DNA from: Brevundimonas poindexterae
GTDB lineage: Bacteria; Pseudomonadota; Alphaproteobacteria; Caulobacterales; Caulobacteraceae
Length of the DNA: 64,000 bases
NCBI RefSeq assembly: GCF_020524625.1
Contig: NZ_JAIVLL010000001.1
Location: 806,001 to 870,000 of the forward strand
Direction of reading: 5' to 3'
Below the pieces are notes generated by a model that was not told where the DNA came from, made no database searches, and saw only the letters and a program-made list of their open reading frames with translations. Positions 47,153 to 55,222 of the stretch are shown in pieces (the first letter of the stretch is position 1; each line of letters starts with the position of its first letter). The position numbers and the translations under genes are program-made.

Positions 47153-47235
47153 TGACGCCTTCGGGCGTCTTGCCCTTCCTGGGCGTTTCCTCCCTATAGA
47201 CTTTCATGCCGCGCCCCCGGGCGCGGCATTTTTTC
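47153..47235 (+). ncRNA. Candidate small regulatory RNA, three hairpins
   Basis: About 83 bases, not coding. Hairpin 1 is GACGCC-TTCG-GGCGTC (47154-47169), a perfect stem with a UUCG tetraloop. Hairpin 2 is GCCC-TTCCT-GGGC (47172-47184). An unpaired stretch GTTTCCTCCCTATAGACTTT carries CCTCCC, which could pair with Shine-Dalgarno sequences. Hairpin 3 is an 11-pair GC-rich terminator followed by TTTTTT. This is the layout of trans-acting sRNAs with exposed anti-SD loops described in alphaproteobacteria. I do not assign it to a named family. Both neighbours are protein genes, and no ORF of note lies here. Confidence 0.65.
47206..47234 (+). terminator. Strong rho-independent terminator
   Basis: ATGCCGCGCCC (47206-47216) pairs with GGGCGCGGCAT (47219-47229), and TTTTTT ends at 47234. 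It ends the small-RNA candidate. It also lies 13 bases past the stop of the minus-strand gene, with fewer Ts in that direction. Confidence 0.9.
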
Positions 47236-47246
47236 TGTCCGAAGGG

Positions 47247-48128
47247 TTAGGAGACCAGACCGGGGGCCTCGCGCACCAGGCTGTCGATCAGCCGCTCCAC
47301 CAGCCCCTGACAGCGCGACCATCCCGGGCCGGGGGCGATGCGGGCCTCGTCCAGATAGAGGGCGCGCGAAATTTCGATCTGCAGGGCGTGGAAGCCTTCG
47401 GCCGGGCGGCCCCAGGTCTGGGTGGTCCAGCCGCCCGCATAGGGGTGGTTGAGGGCCACGCGCAGGCCCTCGCCGCCCAGCAGGGCCGCCACCCGCCGCG
47501 TAAGCGCCGTCGCACAGGCCGAGCCGTGCCGGTCGCCCAGCACCATCTGGGGGCCCACGGGCGAGGGCCGCCGCGCCGGGCGATTGAGGCCGGGCCCCGG
47601 CATGGAGTGCCAGTCGATCAGGATCGCCATCCCATGCGCGGCGTGCGCCGCCTGCATCAGGCGCGCGAGCTCGGCATGATAGGGCGCATGGCCGGCCGCG
47701 AGGCGCGCCTCGACCTCGGCGCGGCTGAGAGCGCGGTCATAGAGGGGGCGGCCATCGCCGGTCAGGCGCGGCACCACGCCATAGCCCGCGACGGCGCGGG
47801 GCCCGCCCGCGGCCTCCGGCGGAAGGTCGGCGATCAGCGCCGGGTCGAGGTCGGCGGGATCCCGGTTGAGGTCCAGCCAGGCCCGGCCATGGGTGGCCAG
47901 CAACAGGGGCACGCCGCAGGCGGGAGCGCTCTCGATCAGCCGGTCGACCAGGGCGTCCTCGGCGCTGCGGATCGAGGCCTCGGACAGGGCCGGATCGAAC
48001 CCGGCCGAAGCGGGATAGTGGCGGCCCGAGTGGGGCGAGGCGAACACCAGCGGGCTGATCGCCCTGCCCGCCGCCGGGATCAGCCGGAACGGGGGTTCGG
48101 TGCCCTGCTCACCCTCGCCTGCCGTCAT
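47247..48128 (-). CDS. N-formylglutamate amidohydrolase family protein
   Basis: The start is ATG 48128 (MTAGEGEQG), preceded by GGGAGGG; the frame to 48167 is not needed. The 293-residue protein has FASPHSGRHYPA (about 28-39), SAEDALVDRL, ATHGRAWLDLNRDP (about 77-90), MAILIDWHSMPGPG (about 160) and QIEISRALYLDE. These match zinc-dependent N-formylglutamate deformylases of histidine degradation (HutG type) and related amidohydrolases. No other hut genes are present, so the physiological substrate is uncertain. Confidence 0.9.
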   Translation of the reverse strand: MTAGEGEQGTEPPFRLIPAAGRAISPLVFASPHSGRHYPASAGFDPALSEASIRSAEDALVDRLIESAPACGVPLLLATHGRAWLDLNRDPADLDPALIADLPPEAAGGPRAVAGYGVVPRLTGDGRPLYDRALSRAEVEARLAAGHAPYHAELARLMQAAHAAHGMAILIDWHSMPGPGLNRPARRPSPVGPQMVLGDRHGSACATALTRRVAALLGGEGLRVALNHPYAGGWTTQTWGRPAEGFHALQIEISRALYLDEARIAPGPGWSRCQGLVERLIDSLVREAPGLVS

Positions 48129-48265
48129 ACGCCCTCCCCCGGCCCGGCCGTGATTCCCTGTGGACACGGATCATTGATTTTCATGGCCGGTTTACGCTTG
48201 TCGCCTTAACCTTTTCCCGGGTTTAGTGAAACGGTCGTCCGGGTGGACGGCGTCGGGGACATTCG

Positions 48266-48622
48266 ATGGCACGCATTCTTCTGGCGGAAGACGACAGCTC
48301 GCTCCGGGGCTTCCTGACGCGGGCGCTGCAACGCGCGGGCCATGAGGTCGTCGACTGCGAGAATGGCGATGACGCCATCGACGCCCTGGACCAGGGCCCG
48401 TGGGACCTGCTGCTGACCGACATCGTCATGCCGGGCGCCGACGGAATCGAGGTGGCCCGCGTGGCCGCCGCCCGCCAACCGGGCCTGCGCATCATGTTCA
48501 TCACCGGCTTTGCCGCCGTGGCCCTGACCGCCGCCCAGAGCACCCCCCAGGCCAAGGTGCTGTCCAAGCCCGTGCACCTGCGCGACCTGGTCGGCGAGGT
48601 CGAGAAAATGATCGCCGCTTAA
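48266..48622 (+). CDS. cpdR: CpdR single-domain response regulator
   Basis: A 118-residue stand-alone receiver. It reads MARILLAEDDSSLRGFLTRA (acidic pair at 8-10) and LLLTDIVMPGADGIEVAR (phospho-Asp about 51). RIMFITGFAAVALTA and KVLSKPVHLRDLVGEVEKM follow (Lys about 101). From memory it closely matches Caulobacter CpdR, which in its unphosphorylated form directs ClpXP to the pole and primes degradation of CtrA and PdeA. It is divergent from the formylglutamate gene. Length leaves no room for an output domain. Confidence 0.93.
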   Translation: MARILLAEDDSSLRGFLTRALQRAGHEVVDCENGDDAIDALDQGPWDLLLTDIVMPGADGIEVARVAAARQPGLRIMFITGFAAVALTAAQSTPQAKVLSKPVHLRDLVGEVEKMIAA

Positions 48623-48697
48623 CGCTTGCAGTTTCAAGGCGAGCCGGGTTATACCGCGCGCCTTCCCGCCCCGGGGATGCCCCAGGGCCGTCACGGC

Positions 48698-48772
<75 letters not shown>

Positions 48773-48837
48773 TTCTTCCTCCCGAACAAATCACCGGTTT
48801 CGCGCCCCCTGCGGGCTGACGTCGCGTTGCAGACAGC

Positions 48838-48869
48838 AAAAGGCCGGCCCGGGTGAGCGGGCCGGCCTT
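48838..48869 (-). terminator. Terminator of the cydABX operon
   Basis: AAGGCCGGCCC (48840-48850) pairs with GGGCCGGCCTT (48859-48869) around an 8-base loop. In the minus direction the stem runs into TTTT, so it ends the cydA-cydB-cydX transcript 20 bases past the cydX stop. On the plus strand it could also stop readthrough from tRNA-Val. Confidence 0.85.
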
Positions 48870-48888
48870 GTCGTTTCAGAGTGTCAGA

Positions 48889-49035
48889 TCAGGTCGGGTC
48901 GCCCTGGTCTTCGGGACCGGGCACGGACTCGCCGGCGTCGCCCTCGTCGAACAGGCGGAACTCGTGCCAGAGGCCGTTCAGCACGCCGAAGCCGACGGCG
49001 AGGCCGAGGCCGAGGATCCAGGTAAAATACCACAT
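48889..49035 (-). CDS. cydX: CydX, small cytochrome bd subunit
   Basis: A 48-residue protein MWYFTWILGLGLAVGFGVLNG followed by LWHEF and an acidic tail. CydX subunits begin MWYFxWILG and hold one membrane helix with a conserved Glu just after it, all present here. It lies 17 bases past cydB in the cydA-cydB-cydX operon. CydX stabilises the haem groups of cytochrome bd. The acidic tail of about 20 residues is an extension beyond the helix. Confidence 0.95.
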   Translation of the reverse strand: MWYFTWILGLGLAVGFGVLNGLWHEFRLFDEGDAGESVPGPEDQGDPT

Positions 49036-49052
49036 GGTTCAGGCCTTTCGGA

Positions 49053-50201
49053 TCAGTAGAGGTCGGGGTTGGTGGACAGGGCGGCGGTCGTCGAGCGGCC
49101 CCACAGCACCCGGTAGACCCAGGCAGTGTAGAGCAGCACCAGCGGCAGGAAGATGATCGTCACCAGAAGCATGATGAACAGCGTCAGATGGCTGGACGAC
49201 GCGTTCCACACCGTCAGGCTGGAGGACGGATCGATCGAGCTGGGCAGGATGAAGGGGAACATCGACAGGCCGACCGTGGAGATGATCCCGACCGCGCCCA
49301 GCGAGGAACCAAGGAAGCCCAGAGGCTCGGACCGGCGCCACAGGCCCAGCAGGGCCGCCGCCGTGCCGAGGAAGCCGAGCGCCGGAGCGATCATCATCCA
49401 GGGATAGCGGGTGTAGTTGTCCATCCAGGCGCCGCCGGCCGCCTCGACCGTGGTGCGCAGGGGGTTGGAGAAGCCGTTGGGATCGACTGTGCCGACGATG
49501 CGGAAGCCGAGGTCGCCGAAGGCCACCCACAGGCCACCCACCGCGAACAGCACCAGACCCAGCAGGCCCGCGACGGTGCCGATGGCAAAGGCGCGCTTCT
49601 GCACCGGGCCGCGCTCGGCCTTGAGGCCCAGCCAGGTGGCGCCATGCAGGACCAGCATGGTCACCGACAGCAGACCGCACAGCAGGCTGAAGGGGGTGAA
49701 CAGGCCCAGCAGGGTGCCGTCATAGAAGGCGCGCAGTTCGCTGTTGAGACGGAAGGGGGCACCGATCAGGACGTTGCCGACGGCCACGCCGAACACCAGA
49801 GCCGGGACGAAGCCGCCGACGAACAGCGCCCAGTCCCACATCGACCGCCAGCCGGCCGAGGGCCGCTTGGAGCGGTATTTGAAGGCCACGGGCCTGAGGA
49901 TCAGGGCCGACAGGACCAGGAACATGGCCAGGTAAAAGCCCGAGAAGCTGACGGCATAGACGAAGGGCCAGGCGGCGAAGATGGCGCCGCCGCCGAGGAT
50001 GAACCAGACCTGGTTACCTTCCCAGGTGGCGCCGACGGTGTTGATCACCATGCGGCGTTCCTTGTCCGTCTTTGCGACGAACGGCAGGAGGGCACCTACG
50101 CCGAGGTCGAAGCCGTCCGTGAGGGTGAAGGCGATCAGCAGCACCCCCAGCAGGCCCCACCAGATGACGCGGAGGGTAGCGAAGTCGAGAGGCAGTTCCA
50201 T
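49053..50201 (-). CDS. cydB: CydB, cytochrome bd ubiquinol oxidase subunit II
   Basis: A 382-residue membrane protein with about eight to nine helices. The N-terminus reads LRVIWWGLLGVLLIAFTLTDGFDLGVGALLPF. ATWEGNQVWFILGGGAIFAAWP (about 57-79) is diagnostic. CydB pairs with CydA in the high-affinity quinol oxidase. It lies 26 bases past cydA, and cydX follows. Confidence 0.96.
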   Translation of the reverse strand: MELPLDFATLRVIWWGLLGVLLIAFTLTDGFDLGVGALLPFVAKTDKERRMVINTVGATWEGNQVWFILGGGAIFAAWPFVYAVSFSGFYLAMFLVLSALILRPVAFKYRSKRPSAGWRSMWDWALFVGGFVPALVFGVAVGNVLIGAPFRLNSELRAFYDGTLLGLFTPFSLLCGLLSVTMLVLHGATWLGLKAERGPVQKRAFAIGTVAGLLGLVLFAVGGLWVAFGDLGFRIVGTVDPNGFSNPLRTTVEAAGGAWMDNYTRYPWMMIAPALGFLGTAAALLGLWRRSEPLGFLGSSLGAVGIISTVGLSMFPFILPSSIDPSSSLTVWNASSSHLTLFIMLLVTIIFLPLVLLYTAWVYRVLWGRSTTAALSTNPDLY

Positions 50202-50227
50202 GTTGGATCTCCGGGTCAGACAGGATG

Positions 50228-51802
50228 TCAGGCAGTGGCGGGTTCGGTTTCACTGGCAGGGGCGCCGGGCTCGGACGCAAGGTCCGGGCTGGAGAAGGGC
50301 CCCTTGCTGATGGTGCGCAGGATCAGGCCCACCTCGATCACCGCCAGGGTGCCGTACAGGACGGTGAAGCCGATGATGGTGCCCCACAGCTGCGGGACCG
50401 TCAGGCTGGAAGCGCCCAGGAAGGTCGGCAGGACGCCTTCCACCGCCCAGGGCTGACGGCCCACCTCTGCCACGATCCAGCCCAGCTCGGCCGCGATCCA
50501 CGGCAGGGGGATGGCCAGCACGGCCAGCCGCAGGAACCAGCGGGTGTCGTGCTTGCGCAGGGTGCACAGGATGAAGGCCGTGGCGAACAGGCCGATCATC
50601 AGGAAGCCGATCCCCGCCATGAAGCGGAAGGTCCAGAACATCACCGGGACATTGGGCACGGTCGCCCAGGCGGCGTCGCGGATCTGCTCGGGCGTGGCGT
50701 CGCGCGGATCCTCGACGAAGCGGCGCAGCATCAGGCCATAGCCGAGGTCGTTGCGGTGAGCCTCGAAGTCGCCGCGGGCCGCGGGGTCCTCGGGATTGGC
50801 CTTGATACGTTCGAGCGCGTCATAGGCCTGGACCCCGGATTCGATACGGGTCTCGGCGACGGCCACCAGCGGCAGGATACCTTCGACCTGACCGGTCAGG
50901 CTGCGGGTCGAGATCAGGCCCAGGACATAGGGAATCTTGATCTCATAGTGGGTCTTGTGGTCGGTCATATTGGGCAGGCCGACGGCGGTCAGCCCGGCGG
51001 GAGCGGGTTCGGTCTCCCACATGGCCTCGATGGCGGCGAGCTTCATTTTCTGGTTGTCGGTCAGGGCGTAGCCGCTCTCGTCACCCAGCACGACGACGGA
51101 CAGGGAGGAGGCCAGGCCGAAGGCGGCGGCGACCGTCATCGAGCGCTTGGCGAAGCCGATGTGACGGCCCTTGAGCAGGTACCAGGCCGAAACGCCCAGC
51201 ACGAAGACCGAGGCGATCACATAGCCGGCGGAAACGGTGTGCACGAACTTGGCCTGGGCCACCGGGTTGAACAGCACGGCCATGAAGTCGGTGACTTCCA
51301 TCCGCATGGTGTCGGGGTTGAAATCGGCACCGACCGGGTTCTGCATCCAGCCGTTGGCGATCAGGATCCACAGGGCCGACAGATTGGTGCCGAGCGCCAC
51401 GAGGAAGGTCACGAACAGGTGGGCGTGGGGCTTGAGCTTGTCCCAGCCGAAGAACATCAGCCCGACGAAGGTGGCCTCAAGGAAGAAGGCCATCAGGCCC
51501 TCGATCGCGAGCGGCGCCCCGAAGATGTCGCCGACGTAGTGGCTGTAATAGCTCCAGTTCATGCCGAACTGGAATTCCATGGTCAGACCGGTGGCGACGC
51601 CCAGCACGAAGTTGATGCCGAACAGGGTGCCCCAGAAGCGGGTGATGGTCCGCCAGATGGGCCGGCGGGTCATCACATAGATCGACTCCATGATGACCAG
51701 CATGAAGCTGAGGCCCAGCGTCAGGGGCACAAACAGGAAGTGGTAAAGCGCCGTCAGTGCGAACTGAAGGCGGGATAGATCAACGACCGCCAGATCGATC
51801 AT
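50228..51802 (-). CDS. cydA: CydA, cytochrome bd ubiquinol oxidase subunit I
   Basis: CydA oxidises quinol and carries the b558, b595 and d haems. The start is ATG 51802 (MIDLAVVDLSRLQFALTALY); a GTG 12 bases earlier sits too close to the GGGAG site to be used. The 524-residue protein shows the quinol-side Q-loop region and the GRQPW motif (about 443-447) found in all CydA. His19-equivalent and later axial ligands lie in conserved helices. Expression probably depends on the FNR box about 80 bases upstream. Confidence 0.96.
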   Translation of the reverse strand: MIDLAVVDLSRLQFALTALYHFLFVPLTLGLSFMLVIMESIYVMTRRPIWRTITRFWGTLFGINFVLGVATGLTMEFQFGMNWSYYSHYVGDIFGAPLAIEGLMAFFLEATFVGLMFFGWDKLKPHAHLFVTFLVALGTNLSALWILIANGWMQNPVGADFNPDTMRMEVTDFMAVLFNPVAQAKFVHTVSAGYVIASVFVLGVSAWYLLKGRHIGFAKRSMTVAAAFGLASSLSVVVLGDESGYALTDNQKMKLAAIEAMWETEPAPAGLTAVGLPNMTDHKTHYEIKIPYVLGLISTRSLTGQVEGILPLVAVAETRIESGVQAYDALERIKANPEDPAARGDFEAHRNDLGYGLMLRRFVEDPRDATPEQIRDAAWATVPNVPVMFWTFRFMAGIGFLMIGLFATAFILCTLRKHDTRWFLRLAVLAIPLPWIAAELGWIVAEVGRQPWAVEGVLPTFLGASSLTVPQLWGTIIGFTVLYGTLAVIEVGLILRTISKGPFSSPDLASEPGAPASETEPATA

Positions 51803-51883
51803 GGAACCAGGCACTCCCTATAGCTGTCATGGCCGGAATGGCCGGGTGCGGGATGGCCGTAGGACAGTGACCCGAGTCGCGCC

Positions 51884-51897
51884 TTGATCTGGATCAA
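51884..51897. promoter_or_regulatory. FNR/FixK-type box TTGATCTGGATCAA
   Basis: A perfect match to TTGAT-N4-ATCAA, in the 130-base gap between divergent cydA (start 51802) and cydD (start 51933). Its centre is 88 bases from cydA and 42 from cydD, so one site could activate both oxidase and assembly genes under low oxygen. An Fnr-type gene with a plausible Fe-S ligand set and the E-TVSR recognition helix lies 3.3 kb away. Confidence 0.88.
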
Positions 51898-51932
51898 GGG
51901 CCGGACGGGCCGGAATTCTGTATAGAGCGCGC

Positions 51933-53537
51933 GTGACCTCCTCGGCCCCCTCCCCCACCCACCTGCGACACTGGCTGCGCGACACCGCGCGGCCGGAAAG
52001 ACGGGCGCTGGGGATGGCCGCGCTGATGACGACGGCCGATGTGCTGCCGGCGGTCGGCTTTGCCGCGGGGCTGGCCCTGACGCTGACGGCCTGGCCCGAC
52101 CGGACGACCTCGATCCTCATGGGGATCGTCATCATGCTGGCGGCGCTGGCGGTGCGGGGGGTGTTGTCGCAACGGGCCCTGATGACGGCCGCGGGCGCCG
52201 CTGCCCGGATCAAGGGCGCCGTGCGGCGCGGCGTGGTGACGGACCTGTTCTCGGGGCGCCGGTCGTCGGAAACCGGATTGATCGCCGCGGTCGAGGGGGT
52301 GGAACGGCTGGACGGGCATTATACACGGTTCGAGCCCGCCCGCATGGCAGCGGTCATGGGGCCGATCGTGGTGCTGGCGGCCATTGCGCTGGCCAGTCCG
52401 GTCTCGGCACTGATCCTGACGGCGACCCTGATCCCGTTCGCCTTCGGCATGTGGCTGGCCGGAACGGCGGCGGCGGCGGAAAGCCGCACCCAGTTCGCGG
52501 CGCTGGAGCGCCTGTCGGGCCTGTTCCTTGATTGCATCCGGGCCCTGCCGGCGGTGGCGGCCTTCGAGGCGACCGGGACGGTGGTCGGCGACGTCGAGCG
52601 GGCCTCGGACGGGCTGGCGGCGCGGACCGGCAAGGTGCTGCGCATTGCCTTTCTGTCGTCGGGAATTCTCGAGTTCTTCTCGGCCCTGTCGGTAGCCCTG
52701 GTCGCCGTCTACTGCGGGTTTCAGCTGCTGGGCCTGATGCCGGTGCCGATCCCCGAGCCCCTGGATCTGGGGCGGGCCGTCTTCGCCCTGGTGCTGGCAC
52801 CCGAAGTCTATGCGCCGCTGCGCCGGATGGCCGCGGCCTATCACGACCGGCAGGCGGCCGAGGCCGTGGTACCGACGCTGGAGCGAACCCCTGTACCGCC
52901 GGCCCTGCCCACGCCGCGGCTGGCCCGCAGCCCCGCCCTGAAGTTCCACAAGGTCAGCATCGCCTATGACGGGGCGCCGCCGGTGATCTCGGACTTTGAC
53001 CTCGAGGTGCGGCCCGGACAGGTGATCGCCCTGACCGGGGCCAGCGGGACCGGCAAGAGCAGCCTGTTACACCTGTTCCTCGGCCTGTCGCCGCTGACGG
53101 GGGGCGAGGTCGAGGTCGACGGCCACCGCCTGTCGCACACGGGCGACTGGTGCGGACAGGTCGGCTGGATGGGTCAGGCGACGGTCGTGGTGCCGGGCAC
53201 CCTGGCCGAGAACATCGCCCTGTCACAGCCGGAGGCCCCGCGCGAGCTGATCGCGGCCATGGCTGAACAGGCGGGCCTGTCGCTGGACCTCGACCGGTCG
53301 ATCGACGGGCGCGGCGGCGGTCTGTCGGGCGGCGAGCGGCGGCGGCTGGCGCTGGCGCGGGCCATGCTGAAGCAGGCGCCGCTGTTTCTGCTGGACGAGC
53401 CGACCGCCCATCTGGACGCAGCGGCCGAGGAAGCCCTGATCCCCGCACTGGCCGCGGCGACGCGCGGGCGGACCTGCCTGATCGCCACCCACTCGCGGGC
53501 GGTCATGGCGCTGGCCGACCGGGTGGTGGCGCTGTGA
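51933..53537 (+). CDS. cydD: CydD, ABC transporter half for cytochrome bd assembly
   Basis: A 534-residue ABC exporter half, with six membrane helices in the first ~310 residues and a nucleotide-binding domain after. Walker A is LTGASGTGKSSLLHL (about 367-381), signature LSGGERRRLALARAML (about 464) and Walker B LFLLDEPTAHLD (about 486). CydDC exports reductant (glutathione or cysteine) or haem-linked activity needed to assemble cytochrome bd. The start is GTG at 51933. Overlaps cydC by 4 bases. Opposite cydA across the FNR box. Confidence 0.93.
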   Translation: MTSSAPSPTHLRHWLRDTARPERRALGMAALMTTADVLPAVGFAAGLALTLTAWPDRTTSILMGIVIMLAALAVRGVLSQRALMTAAGAAARIKGAVRRGVVTDLFSGRRSSETGLIAAVEGVERLDGHYTRFEPARMAAVMGPIVVLAAIALASPVSALILTATLIPFAFGMWLAGTAAAAESRTQFAALERLSGLFLDCIRALPAVAAFEATGTVVGDVERASDGLAARTGKVLRIAFLSSGILEFFSALSVALVAVYCGFQLLGLMPVPIPEPLDLGRAVFALVLAPEVYAPLRRMAAAYHDRQAAEAVVPTLERTPVPPALPTPRLARSPALKFHKVSIAYDGAPPVISDFDLEVRPGQVIALTGASGTGKSSLLHLFLGLSPLTGGEVEVDGHRLSHTGDWCGQVGWMGQATVVVPGTLAENIALSQPEAPRELIAAMAEQAGLSLDLDRSIDGRGGGLSGGERRRLALARAMLKQAPLFLLDEPTAHLDAAAEEALIPALAAATRGRTCLIATHSRAVMALADRVVAL

Positions 53538-55222
53538 GGCCCGCCGTGCCCCCTCTGGAAGCCCTGATCCGGGCCGAGCTGCGACACCAGCGGCCGCGTC
53601 TGGTGATCGCCACGGTGGCGGCCATCGGGGTGACGTGTGGCTCGGCCCTGCTGCTGGGGCTGTCGGGCTGGTTCATCACGGCCTCGGCGCTGGCGGGTCT
53701 GGCGGGACCGGCGGTGGCACATGCCTTCAACTATATGCTGCCCAGTGCCTTCATCCGCCTGCTCGCCATCGTGCGGACGGGCTCGCGCTACGTCGAGCGG
53801 GTCGCGGGACATGAGGCGGCCCTGCAGGGTCTGGGGCGGCTGCGGCCCCGGCTGTATGCGCGACTGGCCGAGGGCGGTCATGCCACGCGGGCGCTTGCCG
53901 TGGGCGAGGCCTCGTCGCGGCTGATCGAGGATGTCGACGCCATCCAGACCCGCTTCATCCGCGTCGCCGCGCCCTGGGCGCTGGGTGCAGGACTGGCGGT
54001 TTCGGCCGGCATGGCGGCCCTGGCCCACTGGACGTCGGCCGTGGCCCTGCTGGTCGGGGCCGGGGCCCTGGTGCTGGGCAGTCGCTGGATTGCGGAGCGG
54101 TGGGTGCGCCCCGCCGCCGCCCTGCGGCAGGAGGCCCTGGGGCAGTTGAAGGCGCGCCTGACCGATCTGGAAGCGGCCGTGCCGGAAGTCCGCGCCTGGT
54201 CCCTCGAAGGCTGGGCGACGGAGGAGGTGGCCAGGGTCGCCGATCAGGCGGACGCCGCCGGGCGGGTGCTGGCCGAGCGGTCGGGTCATCTGATGAGCTG
54301 GGCAGGCGCCGTCACTGGCCTGAGCCTGGCCGCCGCCACGGGCCTGCCGCTGTGGCTGGCGCCCGCCACACCGCCCGCGCCACTGATCGCGCTGGCGGCG
54401 CTGGCGACGGCGGCGGGCATGGAAGCGGCGCTGGGACTGGTGACGGCACTCCGGGACGCAGGCGCGGCGCGCGCCGCCGCTGCACGGCTGGAGCCCCTGA
54501 TGGGGGCAGACCCGGATCGCGCGGTGCAGAGGCCGGAGGGCGACTCGCTGCAGTTCTCGCCCGCTGGTCCGACGTTCGTCGGAGGCTCAAGGGTGCGGAT
54601 CGCCGGGCCCTCGGGTGCGGGCAAGACCACCCTGATCGAGCAGATGATGGGGCTGCGCCCGGTCGAGCCGGGACAGATGTCGGCCGGAGGGCTGGACCCC
54701 GCCCTGCCCGACGTCGATGTGCGGCGCCTGTTCGCCTATGCGGCGCAGGATGTGTCCCTGCTGAACGGGACGGTCGCGCAGAACCTGCGGCTGGCAGACC
54801 CGAAGGCGCCCGAGGCCCTGTTGTGGGAGGCGCTGGAGGATGCGGCGCTGGCCGAGCGCATCGCCGGGGCGTCAAAGGGGCTGGATACACCGATCGGGCC
54901 CGGTGGCGCCTTCCTGTCCGGGGGTGAGCGGCGCAGGCTGAGTCTGGCGCGGGCCTATCTGAGGGGGTCGCCCTGGCTGGTGCTGGACGAACCGACCGAA
55001 GGGCTGGATGCGCGTACCGAGCAGCAGGTGCTGCACCGGCTGAAGGCGCGGCTGGACCGCACGGCGCAGGGACTGGTGATGATCAGCCACCGGCCCGCAG
55101 GGGTGGCGCTGTGCGAGGCCGTGATCGAGGTCGACGGCGTGACGGAAGCGGGTGCCTCAGCCCTCGCCGTCGGCGAGCAGGGCCAGCCGGTCGGGCCGCA
55201 GGATGCTGAGGTCGGACACTGA
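53534..55222 (+). CDS. cydC: CydC, ABC transporter half for cytochrome bd assembly
   Basis: A 562-residue ABC exporter half that pairs with CydD. The nucleotide-binding domain shows Walker A IAGPSGAGKTTLIEQ (about 356-370), Q loop AYAAQDVSLLNGTVAQNL (about 400), signature LSGGERRRLSLARAYL and Walker B WLVLDEPTEGLD. Helices fill the first ~320 residues. Its last 66 bases overlap the 3' end of the convergent Fnr-type gene. The C-terminal tail after the ATPase domain is not conserved, which fits a readthrough extension. Confidence 0.93.
   Translation: MRPAVPPLEALIRAELRHQRPRLVIATVAAIGVTCGSALLLGLSGWFITASALAGLAGPAVAHAFNYMLPSAFIRLLAIVRTGSRYVERVAGHEAALQGLGRLRPRLYARLAEGGHATRALAVGEASSRLIEDVDAIQTRFIRVAAPWALGAGLAVSAGMAALAHWTSAVALLVGAGALVLGSRWIAERWVRPAAALRQEALGQLKARLTDLEAAVPEVRAWSLEGWATEEVARVADQADAAGRVLAERSGHLMSWAGAVTGLSLAAATGLPLWLAPATPPAPLIALAALATAAGMEAALGLVTALRDAGAARAAAARLEPLMGADPDRAVQRPEGDSLQFSPAGPTFVGGSRVRIAGPSGAGKTTLIEQMMGLRPVEPGQMSAGGLDPALPDVDVRRLFAYAAQDVSLLNGTVAQNLRLADPKAPEALLWEALEDAALAERIAGASKGLDTPIGPGGAFLSGGERRRLSLARAYLRGSPWLVLDEPTEGLDARTEQQVLHRLKARLDRTAQGLVMISHRPAGVALCEAVIEVDGVTEAGASALAVGEQGQPVGPQDAEVGH

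Noticed and set aside
48129..48265. CtrA-type site TTAA-N7-TTAA between the formylglutamate gene and cpdR
   Set aside because: TTTAC and TTAACC occur, but spacings are 11 or otherwise wrong; no full site.
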